Shown here: positions 20,568 to 29,125 of the stretch, piece after piece
Position numbering within the stretch: position 1 is the stretch's first letter
Layout of the letters: the number at the start of each line of letters is the position of its first letter
DNA from: CAVXFB01 sp963760935
GTDB lineage: Bacteria; Planctomycetota; Planctomycetia; Pirellulales; Thermoguttaceae
DNA length: 64,000 nt
NCBI GenBank assembly: GCA_963760935.1
Contig: CAVXFB010000005.1
Location: 97,634-161,633, forward strand
Direction: 5' to 3'
Position numbers and translations under genes: made by a program
Notes under the pieces: model-generated
What the model was told of the DNA's origin: nothing
What the model saw: the letters and a program-made list of their open reading frames with translations, nothing else
The model's database searches: none

Positions 20568-21197
20568 ATGGCGCTGCAGTTAGCGGTTGAGTCGCGTGCA
20601 AACCGGGGAAAACACGAAAATCGGCGGCTTCGCCGGGCGGGGCACGTCCCTGCCGTGTTGTACGGACACGGGCTGGAGAGCGTGGCGCTGGCCGTGGGGG
20701 CCGACGACGTGTCGGACGCCATCCGCCACGGTAGCCGTCTGGTCAGCCTGACCGGGGCGGTCAACGAATCGGCCTTCATCCGCGAGCTCCAGTGGGACAC
20801 ATGGGGGACGCACATCCTGCATGTCGATTTCACGCGAATTTCCGAGCACGAGATCGTCGAAGTCCGCGTGCCGGTCGAGCTTCGCGGCGAAGCTCCTGGC
20901 GTACGTGAGGGGGGCGTCGTGGTGCAGCACATCCACGAGGTCGAAATCGCCTGCCCGGCCTCGGGAATTCCCGAGAAGCTGGCGGTCAACATTAACCACT
21001 TGGCACTCAACCAGTCGATTTTGTTGAGCGACTTGGAATTGCCGCAAGGGGCGACGGTTGTGGCGTCCGACTTGGCCGAAGCGGTCGTCGAGTGCACGAT
21101 TCCTGTCGAAGCCCCCGAGGAATTGGGTGGCGAAGGCGTGGTCGAGCCGGAAGTTATTGGCGCGAAGGAAAAGGAGGGCGAGGAGGAGGAATCGTAA
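20568..21197 (+). CDS. rplY: Large ribosomal subunit protein bL25 (Ctc form)
   Basis: A 5S-rRNA-binding ribosomal protein of the long Ctc type, about 209 residues. The N-terminal bL25 fold includes RRLRRAGHVPAVLYGHG, and the second beta domain carries HVDFTRISEHEIVEVRVPVE and GVREGGVVVQHIHEVEIACP. It ends in an acidic tail. GAGG lies six bases before the ATG at 20568, which is preferred over the ATG at 20562. It is first in a plus-strand block with pth, rpsF, ssb and rplI. Confidence 0.95.
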   Translation: MALQLAVESRANRGKHENRRLRRAGHVPAVLYGHGLESVALAVGADDVSDAIRHGSRLVSLTGAVNESAFIRELQWDTWGTHILHVDFTRISEHEIVEVRVPVELRGEAPGVREGGVVVQHIHEVEIACPASGIPEKLAVNINHLALNQSILLSDLELPQGATVVASDLAEAVVECTIPVEAPEELGGEGVVEPEVIGAKEKEGEEEES

Positions 21198-21311
21198 CGT
21201 CGGCGGAATCGGCTCTGATGTGCTCCTCACGCTCGTAGGGTGGGTTGAGCGCAACGAGCTCCACCGTGAATCGGCGACTGCGGTCGCCTCCTGCAAGTGG
21301 GAGTGCCGCCG

Positions 21312-21869
21312 ATGAAACTCGTGGTGGGGCTGGGCAATCCGGGCCGCCGGTACGAGGGAACGCGGCACAACATCGGTTGGACCGTGTTGGCCGAGTTGGC
21401 TCGCCGATTCGGCGCCACGCCTCCCAAAGCGAAGTTTCAAGGAGCGGTCGTCGAGGCCGAGTTGAGCGGAGAGAAGGCACTGCTGCTGAGCCCGACGACG
21501 TATATGAACCTCAGTGGGTCGAGCGTTCAGGAGGCAAAGAGTTTTTACAAGCTACCCAACGAAGACGTGTTGGTGATCTGCGACGACCTGAATCTGCCGG
21601 TGGGCAAGCTGCGGTTTCGAGCCCGAGGCTCGTCCGGCGGCCAGAAAGGTTTGGAGCACATTATCGAGCGGTTGGGAACGGAAGATTTTCCGCGCCTTCG
21701 TATTGGGGTCGGCGCCGCGCCGGCCGGTTGGGCGTGGGCCGATTACGTCTTGAGCAAGTTCACGGCGGAAGAGGCACAGAGCGTGAAAGAGGCGGTCGCC
21801 CTGGCGGCGGACGCCGTGGTCGTGTGGGCTCGCGAGGGCGCCGAGTTTTGCATGAACCGATACAATTGA
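21312..21869 (+). CDS. pth: Peptidyl-tRNA hydrolase
   Basis: This enzyme recycles peptidyl-tRNA released from ribosomes by cleaving the ester bond. It has 185 residues, the normal bacterial length. The catalytic His region is RYEGTRHNIGWTVL; other conserved parts are PTTYMNLSG, CDDLNLPVGKLRFRARGSSG and the C-terminal region ADYVLSKF. The start at 21312 gives the canonical MKLVVGLGNPG. It follows bL25 by 114 bases, the common arrangement in bacteria. Confidence 0.97.
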   Translation: MKLVVGLGNPGRRYEGTRHNIGWTVLAELARRFGATPPKAKFQGAVVEAELSGEKALLLSPTTYMNLSGSSVQEAKSFYKLPNEDVLVICDDLNLPVGKLRFRARGSSGGQKGLEHIIERLGTEDFPRLRIGVGAAPAGWAWADYVLSKFTAEEAQSVKEAVALAADAVVVWAREGAEFCMNRYN

Positions 21870-21882
21870 AGGAACCGTCCCC

Positions 21883-21934
21883 CTGAGTGAAGCGAAGGGT
21901 CTTGTACTGCGGCAAGGTGTTTCGCTTCGCTCAG
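21883..21934. repeat. Palindromic repeat between pth and rpsF
   Basis: Two 22-base arms, CTGAGTGAAGCGAAGGGTCT... (21883-21904) and its near complement (21913-21934), with an eight-base loop. The transcript could form a strong hairpin just after pth. The arm sequence is related to the repeat at 9757-9840, which argues for a dispersed repeat family rather than a gene-specific terminator; no T-run follows. Confidence 0.65.
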
Positions 21935-22021
21935 AATGATCCGTAACGAAAGCAATCAGGCAGTTCCGAGGAGCTTTCCTTGAGGAATTGCGGCACTTAG
22001 CCCGTCGCGAGGAGTATTACT

Positions 22022-22453
22022 TTGGCCGCGAACGTTTACGAAGGCATGTTTATTCTCGATTCAAACCGCTACGGGCGAGATCCCGAAACGGTTGCGAATC
22101 AAGTGCCCGCCATGATCGAGAAACTTGGCGGAGAGATGCTCGTCAGCCGGCTCTGGGAAGAGCGGCGGTTGGCCTATCCGGTCAAGGGGCAGCGGAAGGG
22201 AACCTATTGGCTGACGTACTTCCGCCTCGACCCCAGCCGCTTGGGCGAGCTGCGGCGGCAATGCCAGATCACCGATGATGTGCTCCGCGTGCTGTTCCTG
22301 AAGGTCGACCCGCGGATTGTCGACGCTCTCGTGGCACATGCCATGTCGGCCCCGCTCCCGACCGATGATGTCAAGGCGCACGATGATGAAGTCGAAGACG
22401 CCGTACCGGTTGTCGACGCCATCGAGGACGTGGTGGTGGAAGAGGAAGGGTAA
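22022..22453 (+). CDS. rpsF: Small ribosomal subunit protein bS6
   Basis: A ribosomal protein of 143 residues that binds 16S rRNA together with bS18. It starts at a TTG (22022) placed seven bases after GAGGAG, giving MAANVYEGMFILDSN; no ATG fits. The core fold is clear, with RLAYPVKGQRKGTYWLTYF and DDVLRVLFLKVD. After about residue 110 there is an acidic C-terminal extension, longer than in E. coli. ssb follows 12 bases later. Confidence 0.95.
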   Translation: MAANVYEGMFILDSNRYGRDPETVANQVPAMIEKLGGEMLVSRLWEERRLAYPVKGQRKGTYWLTYFRLDPSRLGELRRQCQITDDVLRVLFLKVDPRIVDALVAHAMSAPLPTDDVKAHDDEVEDAVPVVDAIEDVVVEEEG

Positions 22454-22465
22454 GGAGCGATCGCT

Positions 22466-22948
22466 ATGGCGAGCTTCAATCGCGTAATCCTGCTGGGCAA
22501 CGTCACCCGCGATCCCGAGCTGCGCTATTTGCAGAGCGGCATGGCAGTGACCGATATTGGTCTGGCCGTCAACGATCGCCGAAAAAGCGCCAACGGCGAA
22601 TGGATCGAAGAAACGACGTTTGTTGATGTGACGCTTTGGGGAAGGACGGCCGAAGTGGCCAGCGAGTATCTCAGCAAGGGTTCGCCGGCGTTGATCGAAG
22701 GCCGTCTGAAGCTCGATAGCTGGGAAGGGCAAGACGGCCAGAAGCGTTCAAAGTTGAAAGTCGTCGGCGAGAAGATGCAGTTGCTCGGCGCTCGCGGACA
22801 GGGCGGCCAGGGCGGAGGAGAAGGCGGTCGTCCACGCCCAGCCTCGCGTCCCGCCGCCCAAAATTCCGCCTATAGTCAAGAAGCTCCACCCGACCAATCA
22901 TTTGATGCACCTCCGGAATCCTCATCCGGCGACGATATTCCATTTTAG
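22466..22948 (+). CDS. ssb: Single-stranded DNA-binding protein
   Basis: A 160-residue SSB. The OB fold spans residues 1 to about 108 and begins MASFNRVILLGNVTRDPELR, with a typical strand WIEETTFVDVTLWGRTAEVA. A Gly/Pro/Ser-rich linker follows, and the conserved acidic tip SSGDDIPF, which recruits replication partners. It is co-directional with rpsF and rplI, the usual bacterial order except that bS18 is not found between ssb and rplI here. Confidence 0.97.
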   Translation: MASFNRVILLGNVTRDPELRYLQSGMAVTDIGLAVNDRRKSANGEWIEETTFVDVTLWGRTAEVASEYLSKGSPALIEGRLKLDSWEGQDGQKRSKLKVVGEKMQLLGARGQGGQGGGEGGRPRPASRPAAQNSAYSQEAPPDQSFDAPPESSSGDDIPF

Positions 22949-22952
22949 AGAG

Positions 22953-23029
22953 GCAAAAAGGGGACGGTCCCCATTTGTGCGAAGCACCCTCCGGGCCGTT
23001 CCGGCAAATGGGGACTGTCCCCTTTTTGC
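22953..23029. repeat. Long near-perfect inverted repeat between ssb and rplI
   Basis: Two 25-base arms (GCAAAAAGGGGACGGTCCCC... at 22953-22977 and the complement at 23005-23029) with a single mismatch and a 27-base loop. Each arm itself contains the smaller palindrome GGGGAC-N-GTCCCC. On the transcript this makes a very stable stem ending in a U-rich stretch, so it may act as an attenuator or terminator between ssb and rplI. Its modular design also fits a small mobile repeat. Confidence 0.7.
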
Positions 23030-23058
23030 TGTATTAGCGAGAAAGCGAAAACAGTCTG

Positions 23059-23604
23059 ATGGCCACTACCAAATCGAAGAAAAAAGTGATTCCGCATCGC
23101 ACCAAGCGGCTGCCGAAGGGCCCGCACGGCATCGAGCTGTTGCTCGTGCAGTCGGTCGAGCACCTCGGCACGCAAGGCGACGTCGTTCAAGTGCGGCCGG
23201 GCTTTGCGAAGAACTATCTGATCCCGCAGGGCCTTGCTACGCTGGCCACGGATCATCATAAGCGCATGGTCGAGAAACACCGAGCCGAGCTCGAAGCCAT
23301 CGAGAAGGCCCGCTTCGCCGGCTTGCAAACCTTGGCCGCAGACTTGGCCCGACAGAGCATCACGATCGAGGCCAACGCCAACGACGAGGGGCATCTGTAC
23401 GGTTCGGTTGGCGCACCAGAGGTGGCCAACGCCCTGAAGCGCGCCAGCTTCCACATCGCCGCCGATCAAGTGCGGCTGAAAGGCCCGCTGAAGGAGTTGG
23501 GCCTCTATACCGTCGCCATCCACCTCGGCCACGAAGTCGATGCCGAAGTGAAGATCTGGGTCGTGCCGTCGGTAGGCGAAGAGGCCCCGACCGACAAGTC
23601 GTAG
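23059..23604 (+). CDS. rplI: Large ribosomal subunit protein bL9
   Basis: A 181-residue ribosomal protein. The conserved N-domain is IELLLVQSVEHLGTQGDVVQ and VRPGFAKNYLIPQGLATLA, followed by the long connecting helix (residues about 65-100) and the C-domain with ANDEGHLYGSVGAPEVANAL. Compared with the usual 148 residues it has about 23 extra basic residues at the N-terminus (MATTKSKKKVIPHRTKRLPK) and a short C-terminal tail. The ATG at 23059 opens the frame. Confidence 0.95.
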   Translation: MATTKSKKKVIPHRTKRLPKGPHGIELLLVQSVEHLGTQGDVVQVRPGFAKNYLIPQGLATLATDHHKRMVEKHRAELEAIEKARFAGLQTLAADLARQSITIEANANDEGHLYGSVGAPEVANALKRASFHIAADQVRLKGPLKELGLYTVAIHLGHEVDAEVKIWVVPSVGEEAPTDKS

Positions 23605-23703
23605 ATTCGCCGCGTGCACGGTGCGACAGCCGCAGCGCCGTCGCACCAGCGCCACGTTCATCGTACGCCAGGGCGTCTGCGCTGCGCTTGCCAAACGCTA
23701 CGC

Positions 23704-24180
23704 ATGCCTTTTCTCCATATCGTCCTCTACCAACCGGAAATTCCCGACAACACCGGCAACATCGGCCGCACGTGTGTTGCCTTGGGCGCCAAACTGTGGC
23801 TCGTCCGGCCACTGGGGTTCCGCCTGGATGATCGCCATTTGCGGCGTGCGGGCCTCGACTATTGGCAGCACCTCGATTGGGAAGCGGTCGACGACTGGCC
23901 CGAGTTACAGCGCCGCATTCCTGATCGGCAGCCTTGGTTCTTCACGAAGCACGCGAGCAAACTCTATACCGAAGCCCGTTTTGCGCAAGGCGATGTGCTC
24001 GTTTTCGGCAGCGAGTCGCAGGGATTGCCCCCTTCGCTGGTCGCATCCGACCCGAACCGCCTCCTACGAATCCCAATGGCCCCGGAGGCTCGCAGCCTGA
24101 ATCTGGCCGTTAGTGTTGCCGTGGCCGCCTACGAGGCACGGCGCCAGATGGACGATTGTTGCAATTTGCGCCCGCAATAG
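23704..24180 (+). CDS. trmL: tRNA (cytidine/uridine-34 2'-O)-methyltransferase
   Basis: A SPOUT-family methyltransferase of 158 residues that methylates the wobble nucleotide of certain tRNAs. The N-terminus MPFLHIVLYQPEIPDNTGNI and the SAM-binding trefoil-knot region LVFGSESQGLPP plus RSLNLAVSVAVAAYE are diagnostic. The length matches TrmL (about 157). The start at 23704 is chosen because upstream in-frame codons lack family similarity. It follows rplI by 99 bases. Confidence 0.93.
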   Translation: MPFLHIVLYQPEIPDNTGNIGRTCVALGAKLWLVRPLGFRLDDRHLRRAGLDYWQHLDWEAVDDWPELQRRIPDRQPWFFTKHASKLYTEARFAQGDVLVFGSESQGLPPSLVASDPNRLLRIPMAPEARSLNLAVSVAVAAYEARRQMDDCCNLRPQ

Positions 24181-24284
24181 GTAAATTTAGTGCTGTCCGC
24201 GACACACTCGGTTCTTCGCGAACGCCCACCTTGCGCTCCCAACCTACCATTTCAGCAAACGCTCACTCACGGGAGGACGACGCT

Positions 24285-25673
24285 ATGCGAGACCACACAC
24301 AACATACATCGTTATGGGACCGGCGCACTTTCCTGAAGTCGACCGGGGCACTTGCCGCCGGGATGTCCGTGATGGGCCCGACGGCGGCCGGCGCGGCAAC
24401 TGCCAATCCCTCGGCGCTGGCCCTTGATGGTGGCACGCCCGTAGTGAACTATCCCAGCGAAAAGCGGCACGCACTCGCTCAATGGCCATCGTACGGTGAC
24501 GCGGAGAAAGAAGCGGTCAAGGCGGCGCTCGATTGCGACTCCAACGCCATCTACCAGTATGGCCCGCAACTGGAAGCAAAATGGCGCGAGTACAATCAGG
24601 TGCCCTTCGCCAAAACGCACATGAACGGCACCAGCGCGCTGCTTTCGCTGTATTCCGCCTTGGGATATCCGCCCGGAACCGAGATCCTGGTACCGTCGTA
24701 CACGTTTTTTGGGGCCATTGTCCCCATGCGGTTCTTCGGCTACGTGCCCGTATTCGTCGACATTGACCCGCGCACCGCGACCTTCGACGTCGAGCACGCC
24801 AAGCGGGTGATCACCCCGCGAACCCGCGCGGTCATGGTCATGCATTCCTGGGGGTTGCCCTGCGAGATGGACCTCGTGACCGAGTTTGCCAAGGAGCATG
24901 ACCTCAGCCTGCTGGAAGACTGCGCCCATGCCCACGGCGCCTCGATGCAAGGCAAGAAAGTCGGCACATGGGGCCGCATGGGAATCTTCAGTTTCCAGGC
25001 CAGCAAACCACTGCCGGGCATCGAAGGCGGCATGGGCGTTTACCAGAAGCGCGAGGACTTTGAGAAGGCGACGGCCTTAGGCCACTACGAAGTGTGCGGC
25101 GCCTACGTCCCCGGCACTCCCACTGCCGGCGAAGTCCTGGCCAAGGATAGCCCTTACCGGCGATACACGGGCACGGGCTTGGGTCTGAAACTTCGCATGC
25201 ACCCCTTGGCCGCCGTGCTTGTCATGAAGCAACTCGAAACGCTTGACCGACGCAACGCCCTGATCAAGGCCCAGGTACGACAACTCAACGATCGCGTCTG
25301 CCAATTGCCGGGCCTCTCCGAACCGGTCTGCCGCCCCGATCAAGATCGCGTCTACTACTCTAGCAACATGCTGTTCCTCGACGAGGCGAAGGCCGGCATA
25401 TCGCGGGCCGCGGTGGTCAAGGCATTGCAGGCCGAGGGCGTTGCCGCATCGGTCTTCGAATATCCCGAAAACCACAAATACACCATCTACCGTGAGCCGC
25501 AATGGTGGCACCACTTGCCCACGCTACCGAAGTTCCTCGCCGGCTGCCATCACGTCAACTCGCGCGTGATCAACATTGGGCTAGTCCGCGAGGAAGCGCC
25601 CGAGTTGGTCGAGCAATACGTTACGGCCTTCGAAAAAGTCTGGTCGCAGCGCGAGAAACTAGCGCGCACATAG
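24285..25673 (+). CDS. DegT/DnrJ/EryC1/StrS-family aminotransferase with Tat signal
   Basis: A PLP-dependent sugar-aminotransferase-family protein of 462 residues. It opens with a twin-arginine signal (LWDRRTFLKSTGALAAGMSV), after an ATG with GGGAGGA upstream, so export in folded form is predicted. The catalytic domain has THMNGTSALLSLYSALGYPP, LVPSYTFFGAIVPMRFFGYV and LLEDCAHAHGA (PLP-stacking region), with the Schiff-base Lys in SFQASKPLPGIEGGMG. The location is unusual because DegT enzymes normally act on cytosolic nucleotide sugars. The acceptor is unknown. Confidence 0.88.
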   Translation: MRDHTQHTSLWDRRTFLKSTGALAAGMSVMGPTAAGAATANPSALALDGGTPVVNYPSEKRHALAQWPSYGDAEKEAVKAALDCDSNAIYQYGPQLEAKWREYNQVPFAKTHMNGTSALLSLYSALGYPPGTEILVPSYTFFGAIVPMRFFGYVPVFVDIDPRTATFDVEHAKRVITPRTRAVMVMHSWGLPCEMDLVTEFAKEHDLSLLEDCAHAHGASMQGKKVGTWGRMGIFSFQASKPLPGIEGGMGVYQKREDFEKATALGHYEVCGAYVPGTPTAGEVLAKDSPYRRYTGTGLGLKLRMHPLAAVLVMKQLETLDRRNALIKAQVRQLNDRVCQLPGLSEPVCRPDQDRVYYSSNMLFLDEAKAGISRAAVVKALQAEGVAASVFEYPENHKYTIYREPQWWHHLPTLPKFLAGCHHVNSRVINIGLVREEAPELVEQYVTAFEKVWSQREKLART

Positions 25674-25726
25674 CTGAGAATCACGGCGTCCCGCCGCTAC
25701 CATCGGGAGAGGCGAACATCGCAGTG

Positions 25727-25765
25727 TCTCCCCTCTAACTTTGGGAGAGGGGCCGGGGGTGAGGG
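25727..25765. repeat. Short GC-rich dispersed repeat-like hairpin
   Basis: A stretch beginning TCTCCCCTCTAACTTTGGGA and continuing AGAGGGGCCGGGGGTGAGGG, with arms CCCTCT and AGAGGG. It looks like the short C/T-rich interspersed elements seen in planctomycete intergenic regions. It lies between the convergent DegT and toroid-protein genes and could also serve as a hairpin for transcript ends. Confidence 0.35.
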
Positions 25766-25878
25766 CATGCGAAACGTGCGCATGCAGGCGAAGACGTTTC
25801 GGAACTACCAACGTTCGCCGTAGCCGTCTGCCAAATTCAGAAAAAATTGTGTTGCGCACGGGGCAACACCGTTCCGAA

Positions 25879-27636
25879 TTACTCTACCCCTTCGATCTTC
25901 GGCTTCTCGGCCGGCGCTTCCGGCGCGGTTGCCGGCTCCTTGGGTTTCTCTGCCTTCGGCGGCGATGCGTCGTATGTATACACGCTCGAATACAAGGGCA
26001 GATGCCGGTAGTAGACTTCGAGCATGTAGATCGACAAGCACGTCACGTAGAGCCGGCCGCCGTGGTTGCCCCATTGATCCTCGGTCGGTCTGTTCGGATC
26101 CCAACTGCCGCCTTCTTTGCCGCGCGGAACCTGGTGAGCGGGCACCTCCTGCCGCATCACACCGTTCCAGCGTTTCCAGTAGTCGCCCTCGATATGATGC
26201 GCCGCCTGCGTGGCATAGTACCAATAGTAGACGTTGCGATTGTTGTTGTAGTCGACCAGATTCTCGCGCGACGTGAGCCACTCCATGCCCGATACTAGCC
26301 GCGGGTCATCGCGTTTCCAGCCGAGGTACTCGCGCATCAGCAGCGCCTCCGCGGTCATCGATGCCAGCACCGGCCCGCCAAGCTGGTAGGGATAGCGGCT
26401 GCCGTCGTATTGGGCCACCGAGTTGAGATATCGCTCGACGTGATGCAGCGTTTCGTACGGCACCTTGAGCCCCGCCATTTTCGCACTTTGCAGCGCCATA
26501 ACTACCCAACCGGTTACCGACACGTCGCTGGTTTCGGAATTGGGTTCGTATCGCCATCCGCCGAGAGGGCTTTGCGTGCGCACGCAGTAGTCGATTGCAC
26601 GTTGGGCCGGCTCTCGATACTTCGAGTCTTTTGTCATGCCGTACAATTCGCAGATGGCGATGCCGCATTGCCCGTGCGTGTAGAAGCGATGATTCAAACC
26701 GCCGTTGTGAAAGAAGCAGCCGTCGGCGTCCTGCTGCTTCAGCAGCCAGTTCCAACCTTTGGCGACGTTGAGCTTGTACTTGCCGTCCTCCGGCGTGTTG
26801 CCGTCGCCTTGGAAGGCCAACAACGCCATCGCCGTGGCCGACACTTCATCGTCCATGTTGGCAAGTACGCCTGAGGTGTACGGGCCGGCCAGGCTCCACG
26901 AGCCATTATGGCGCTGGTTTCGCGCAAGCCATGCCAGGCCCTTGCGAACGGCCGTCTCGGTCGCCTCCGTGCCGCCATACCGACCCAGCAAACCTTGCCG
27001 CCGCGCGCTCCCTTCCCGACGTCCGCTCAGGGCCATGCCGATCTCCGGCGCCTGAATGTCGCTGATAGCCACCGTGGCGTTGGGCCGGATGTCGGTCAAC
27101 TTGCCGGGCGCTGCCAGCGGATCGTCCACCGGCGGCAGATCCGCCGGCGTAATCGTCAGTTCCTTCGCCGTCGTCTTGATGTCCGGCAGGCCGGGGGCGT
27201 CCAACAACAATTGATCGCCCTTTTTCTCCGCCCAAATCGTCTCGGCATTCAGCTCGATCGGCCGCTCGGGCATGTTGACGTAGACCATCGTCGCCATGAC
27301 GATCAGCATCACCAGATGGAAGACCATGCTCACCAACCACGCCGGCGTATGGTCGATGAGCCAGCCGGCGACGTCGCCCGCGGGCTCCATTTCCTGTTCG
27401 GCCTGATCTTCTTGGCGGCCGGTCGGCGTGGCAGATCCATTTTGGGGCGACTGTTGTGGCGCCGGGATGGGGCTCACTGCCTGCGACGATAGCCCAGCGA
27501 CGGGCGGCGGGGGCTGCGGCGTCGGCGCAGCCGGACCCACCTGCTTCTCAGGCCCCTCGAAAGGTCTTGATGAAGCCATCCGCGCCTCTGCGATCTCTGT
27601 CCCCAACCCGGGTGCGGGAGGACGCTCCTCCGACAT
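25879..27636 (-). CDS. Prenyltransferase/squalene-cyclase-like toroid protein with membrane anchor
   Basis: A 585-residue protein. Residues 1 to about 90 are Pro/Gln-rich and low complexity. One membrane segment follows (WLVSMVFHLVMLIVMATMVY, residues about 98-118). From about residue 225 the protein has repeats of the alpha6-alpha6 barrel type, such as AVRKGLAWLARNQRHNGSWS, RAIDYCVRTQSPLGGWRYEP and ASMTAEALLMREYLGW, ending with GGRLYVTCLSIYMLEVYYRH and a Pro/Lys/Glu tail. The classical DXDD motif of squalene cyclases was not seen, so this is probably not an active cyclase. The function of this family is unknown to me. Confidence 0.82.
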   Translation of the reverse strand: MSEERPPAPGLGTEIAEARMASSRPFEGPEKQVGPAAPTPQPPPPVAGLSSQAVSPIPAPQQSPQNGSATPTGRQEDQAEQEMEPAGDVAGWLIDHTPAWLVSMVFHLVMLIVMATMVYVNMPERPIELNAETIWAEKKGDQLLLDAPGLPDIKTTAKELTITPADLPPVDDPLAAPGKLTDIRPNATVAISDIQAPEIGMALSGRREGSARRQGLLGRYGGTEATETAVRKGLAWLARNQRHNGSWSLAGPYTSGVLANMDDEVSATAMALLAFQGDGNTPEDGKYKLNVAKGWNWLLKQQDADGCFFHNGGLNHRFYTHGQCGIAICELYGMTKDSKYREPAQRAIDYCVRTQSPLGGWRYEPNSETSDVSVTGWVVMALQSAKMAGLKVPYETLHHVERYLNSVAQYDGSRYPYQLGGPVLASMTAEALLMREYLGWKRDDPRLVSGMEWLTSRENLVDYNNNRNVYYWYYATQAAHHIEGDYWKRWNGVMRQEVPAHQVPRGKEGGSWDPNRPTEDQWGNHGGRLYVTCLSIYMLEVYYRHLPLYSSVYTYDASPPKAEKPKEPATAPEAPAEKPKIEGVE

Positions 27637-28000
27637 CGAGGATTTGTAGGTGGGTCGAGCAGACGATTACGCCGACGAGGGCCGCGGTAGCCGTCGAACG
27701 GCCGTCCGACCGACAACGTGCCTTTTACGCCTCGCCCCGTCTGCGAGCCCCACCGGTAGTTTGCACGGCCTCGGCCCACTCGACGTGAAGAGTGCCGGCG
27801 TGCCTCCTACATCGAGTTTACCCGATGGGATGCCATGCGGAAAGGAAAACCCACCATTCCTGGCCTCGGCAGGCACGCGGCGGTGGTTGAACCGGCACCA
27901 ACCGAAATATTGGCCGGCCCCCTCGACGGAAGCCGACGTTATGGTAGAATCCTAGCTGGCCCCTGGGCGGCGGTTCGACCGTCACCCGGGCCAACAATGA
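27637..28000. other. Intergenic region upstream of tRNA-fMet
   Basis: About 360 bases. ORFs crossing it are Arg/Pro-rich shadows. It should contain the promoter of the minus-strand toroid gene and that of the plus-strand tRNA. A TTATGGTAGAATC stretch near 27938-27950 could supply a -10-like TAGAAT about 50 bases before the tRNA, but no good -35 was found. Confidence 0.45.
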
Positions 28001-28074
<74 letters not shown>

Positions 28075-28120
28075 CTTGAAACCGCGGTTTCGAACAATTC
28101 GAGACCCGCGGGTTAAGACC

Positions 28121-28150
28121 AAAGGCCGAGGCTCAATGCCCCGGCCTTTT
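28121..28150 (+). terminator. Rho-independent terminator after tRNA-fMet
   Basis: AAAGGCCGAGGC, loop TCAAT, then GCCCCGGCCTTTT. The stem has one mismatch and is flanked by A-run and T-run, so it could work in both directions. It sits 47 bases after the tRNA. Between them, 28079-28114 holds another imperfect palindrome (AACCGCGGTTTCGAA then TTCGAGACCCGCGGGTT). Confidence 0.65.
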
Positions 28151-28309
28151 GCGTTTGAACGCAAGGCTCCGCAATAACTTGCGACTTTGTTCGTGTCTCG
28201 GCTCCCGCGTCTCGTCCCGATACAGAGACATCGCCGCTCGCAGTTGGCCGGCCCCAAATCTAGCCTTTTGGGGCCAAACTCTCTGTGTCTCTCTTTCGCC
28301 GGCTACTTC

Positions 28310-28390
28310 GGGTTATGAGGCGGGTTATCAGGATTGTCGCGCGGCAAATAACCCAGGACGGCAGTTAGAATCTGGCGATCCTCGGGTTAT
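28310..28390. repeat. Cluster of four GGGTTAT heptamers
   Basis: GGGTTAT occurs at 28310-28316, 28322-28328 and 28384-28390, and in inverted orientation (ATAACCC) at 28348-28354, all within 81 bases. Further copies lie in the element at 29093-29099, 34285-34291 and 44613-44619. The cluster is in a 280-base gene-free stretch just inside the presumed left end of the element and could be binding sites for an element-encoded protein. I see nothing else in 28151-28432. Confidence 0.45.
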
Positions 28391-28432
28391 GACTGATGGC
28401 CGATTCAAGCGGCAAGATCGGCAGCCATCTCA

Positions 28433-28996
28433 TCATAGAATATCCAGGATAGGCGATTCTGTTAACACTAGCAGCGAACATAGAGCCGCAATAAGAACAA
28501 TTCCGCCCAGAACCACGACGACTGCAGGAGGACTGCGATGTGGTGAGCGTCGGCCCCTCCCAAACTCAATGATGTAGACGATCAGGCCCGCGACACCCGC
28601 ACCAATCGCCGGGCAAATCGCCAAGTACAAATAGCCGAAATACTGGCTGTAGAAATTGGGATACTCGTACTCGATCCATATCTGGGGTAACAGAAGCCAG
28701 GCCAACAAAGCGCCTCCGGCCGCGGCCAACAAGGCGCGCACGTGGTGGTGACACAGGTACGTGAAGCATGCGCAGGCGCCCACGAGCGGCACGAACTGTC
28801 CGATGAGCAATGCAAAGATGAGTGACGACTCCGGAAACATGCGAATGGTCCCCGCCAGTACACCGAACGCGGTGACGTCCAAAAGGAATCGCCGCGTTGA
28901 ACCTATTACCTGCACCGCTCGCCGTTCCACCAATGAATCCAAGGCGCATGCCAAGGACACGCACACACATGCCAGCAGCAGAAAAGCGGCACGCAC
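28433..28996 (-). CDS. Hypothetical multi-span membrane protein
   Basis: A protein of 187 residues with about five hydrophobic segments: an N-terminal one (AAFLLLACVCVSLACALDSL), a central pair (ALLIGQFVPLVGACACFTYL and VRALLAAAGGALLAWLLLPQ), LYLAICPAIGAGVAGLIVYI, and a C-terminal one (AVVVVLGGIVLIAALCSLLV). No family is recognised. It is the first gene after the tRNA and is read towards it, divergent from the integration genes, so it may be cargo of the element. Confidence 0.6.
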   Translation of the reverse strand: MRAAFLLLACVCVSLACALDSLVERRAVQVIGSTRRFLLDVTAFGVLAGTIRMFPESSLIFALLIGQFVPLVGACACFTYLCHHHVRALLAAAGGALLAWLLLPQIWIEYEYPNFYSQYFGYLYLAICPAIGAGVAGLIVYIIEFGRGRRSPHRSPPAVVVVLGGIVLIAALCSLLVLTESPILDIL

Positions 28997-29066
28997 GGTC
29001 GATCCCCAAAGACGTGGTCGAATGGCCTATTGACGGTCACGCAAACTCCGACAATCCGGCGGCTTG

Positions 29067-29100
29067 GGACAGTTCGCGATTGTTTGGCATACATAACCCG
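29067..29100 (+). promoter_or_regulatory. Element-wide bipartite promoter-like motif, copy A
   Basis: GGACA at 29067-29071, exactly 14 bases of spacer, then GGCATACATAACCCG at 29086-29100. The same layout recurs at 45326 and 60894. It ends 25 bases before the ATG of the first gene of the integration operon (29126). The GGACA box resembles the -35 region and the GGCATACAT box a -10 region, but which sigma factor reads it is not known. Confidence 0.6.
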
Positions 29101-29125
29101 CAGCCACATCACGCGAGGTTATGAG

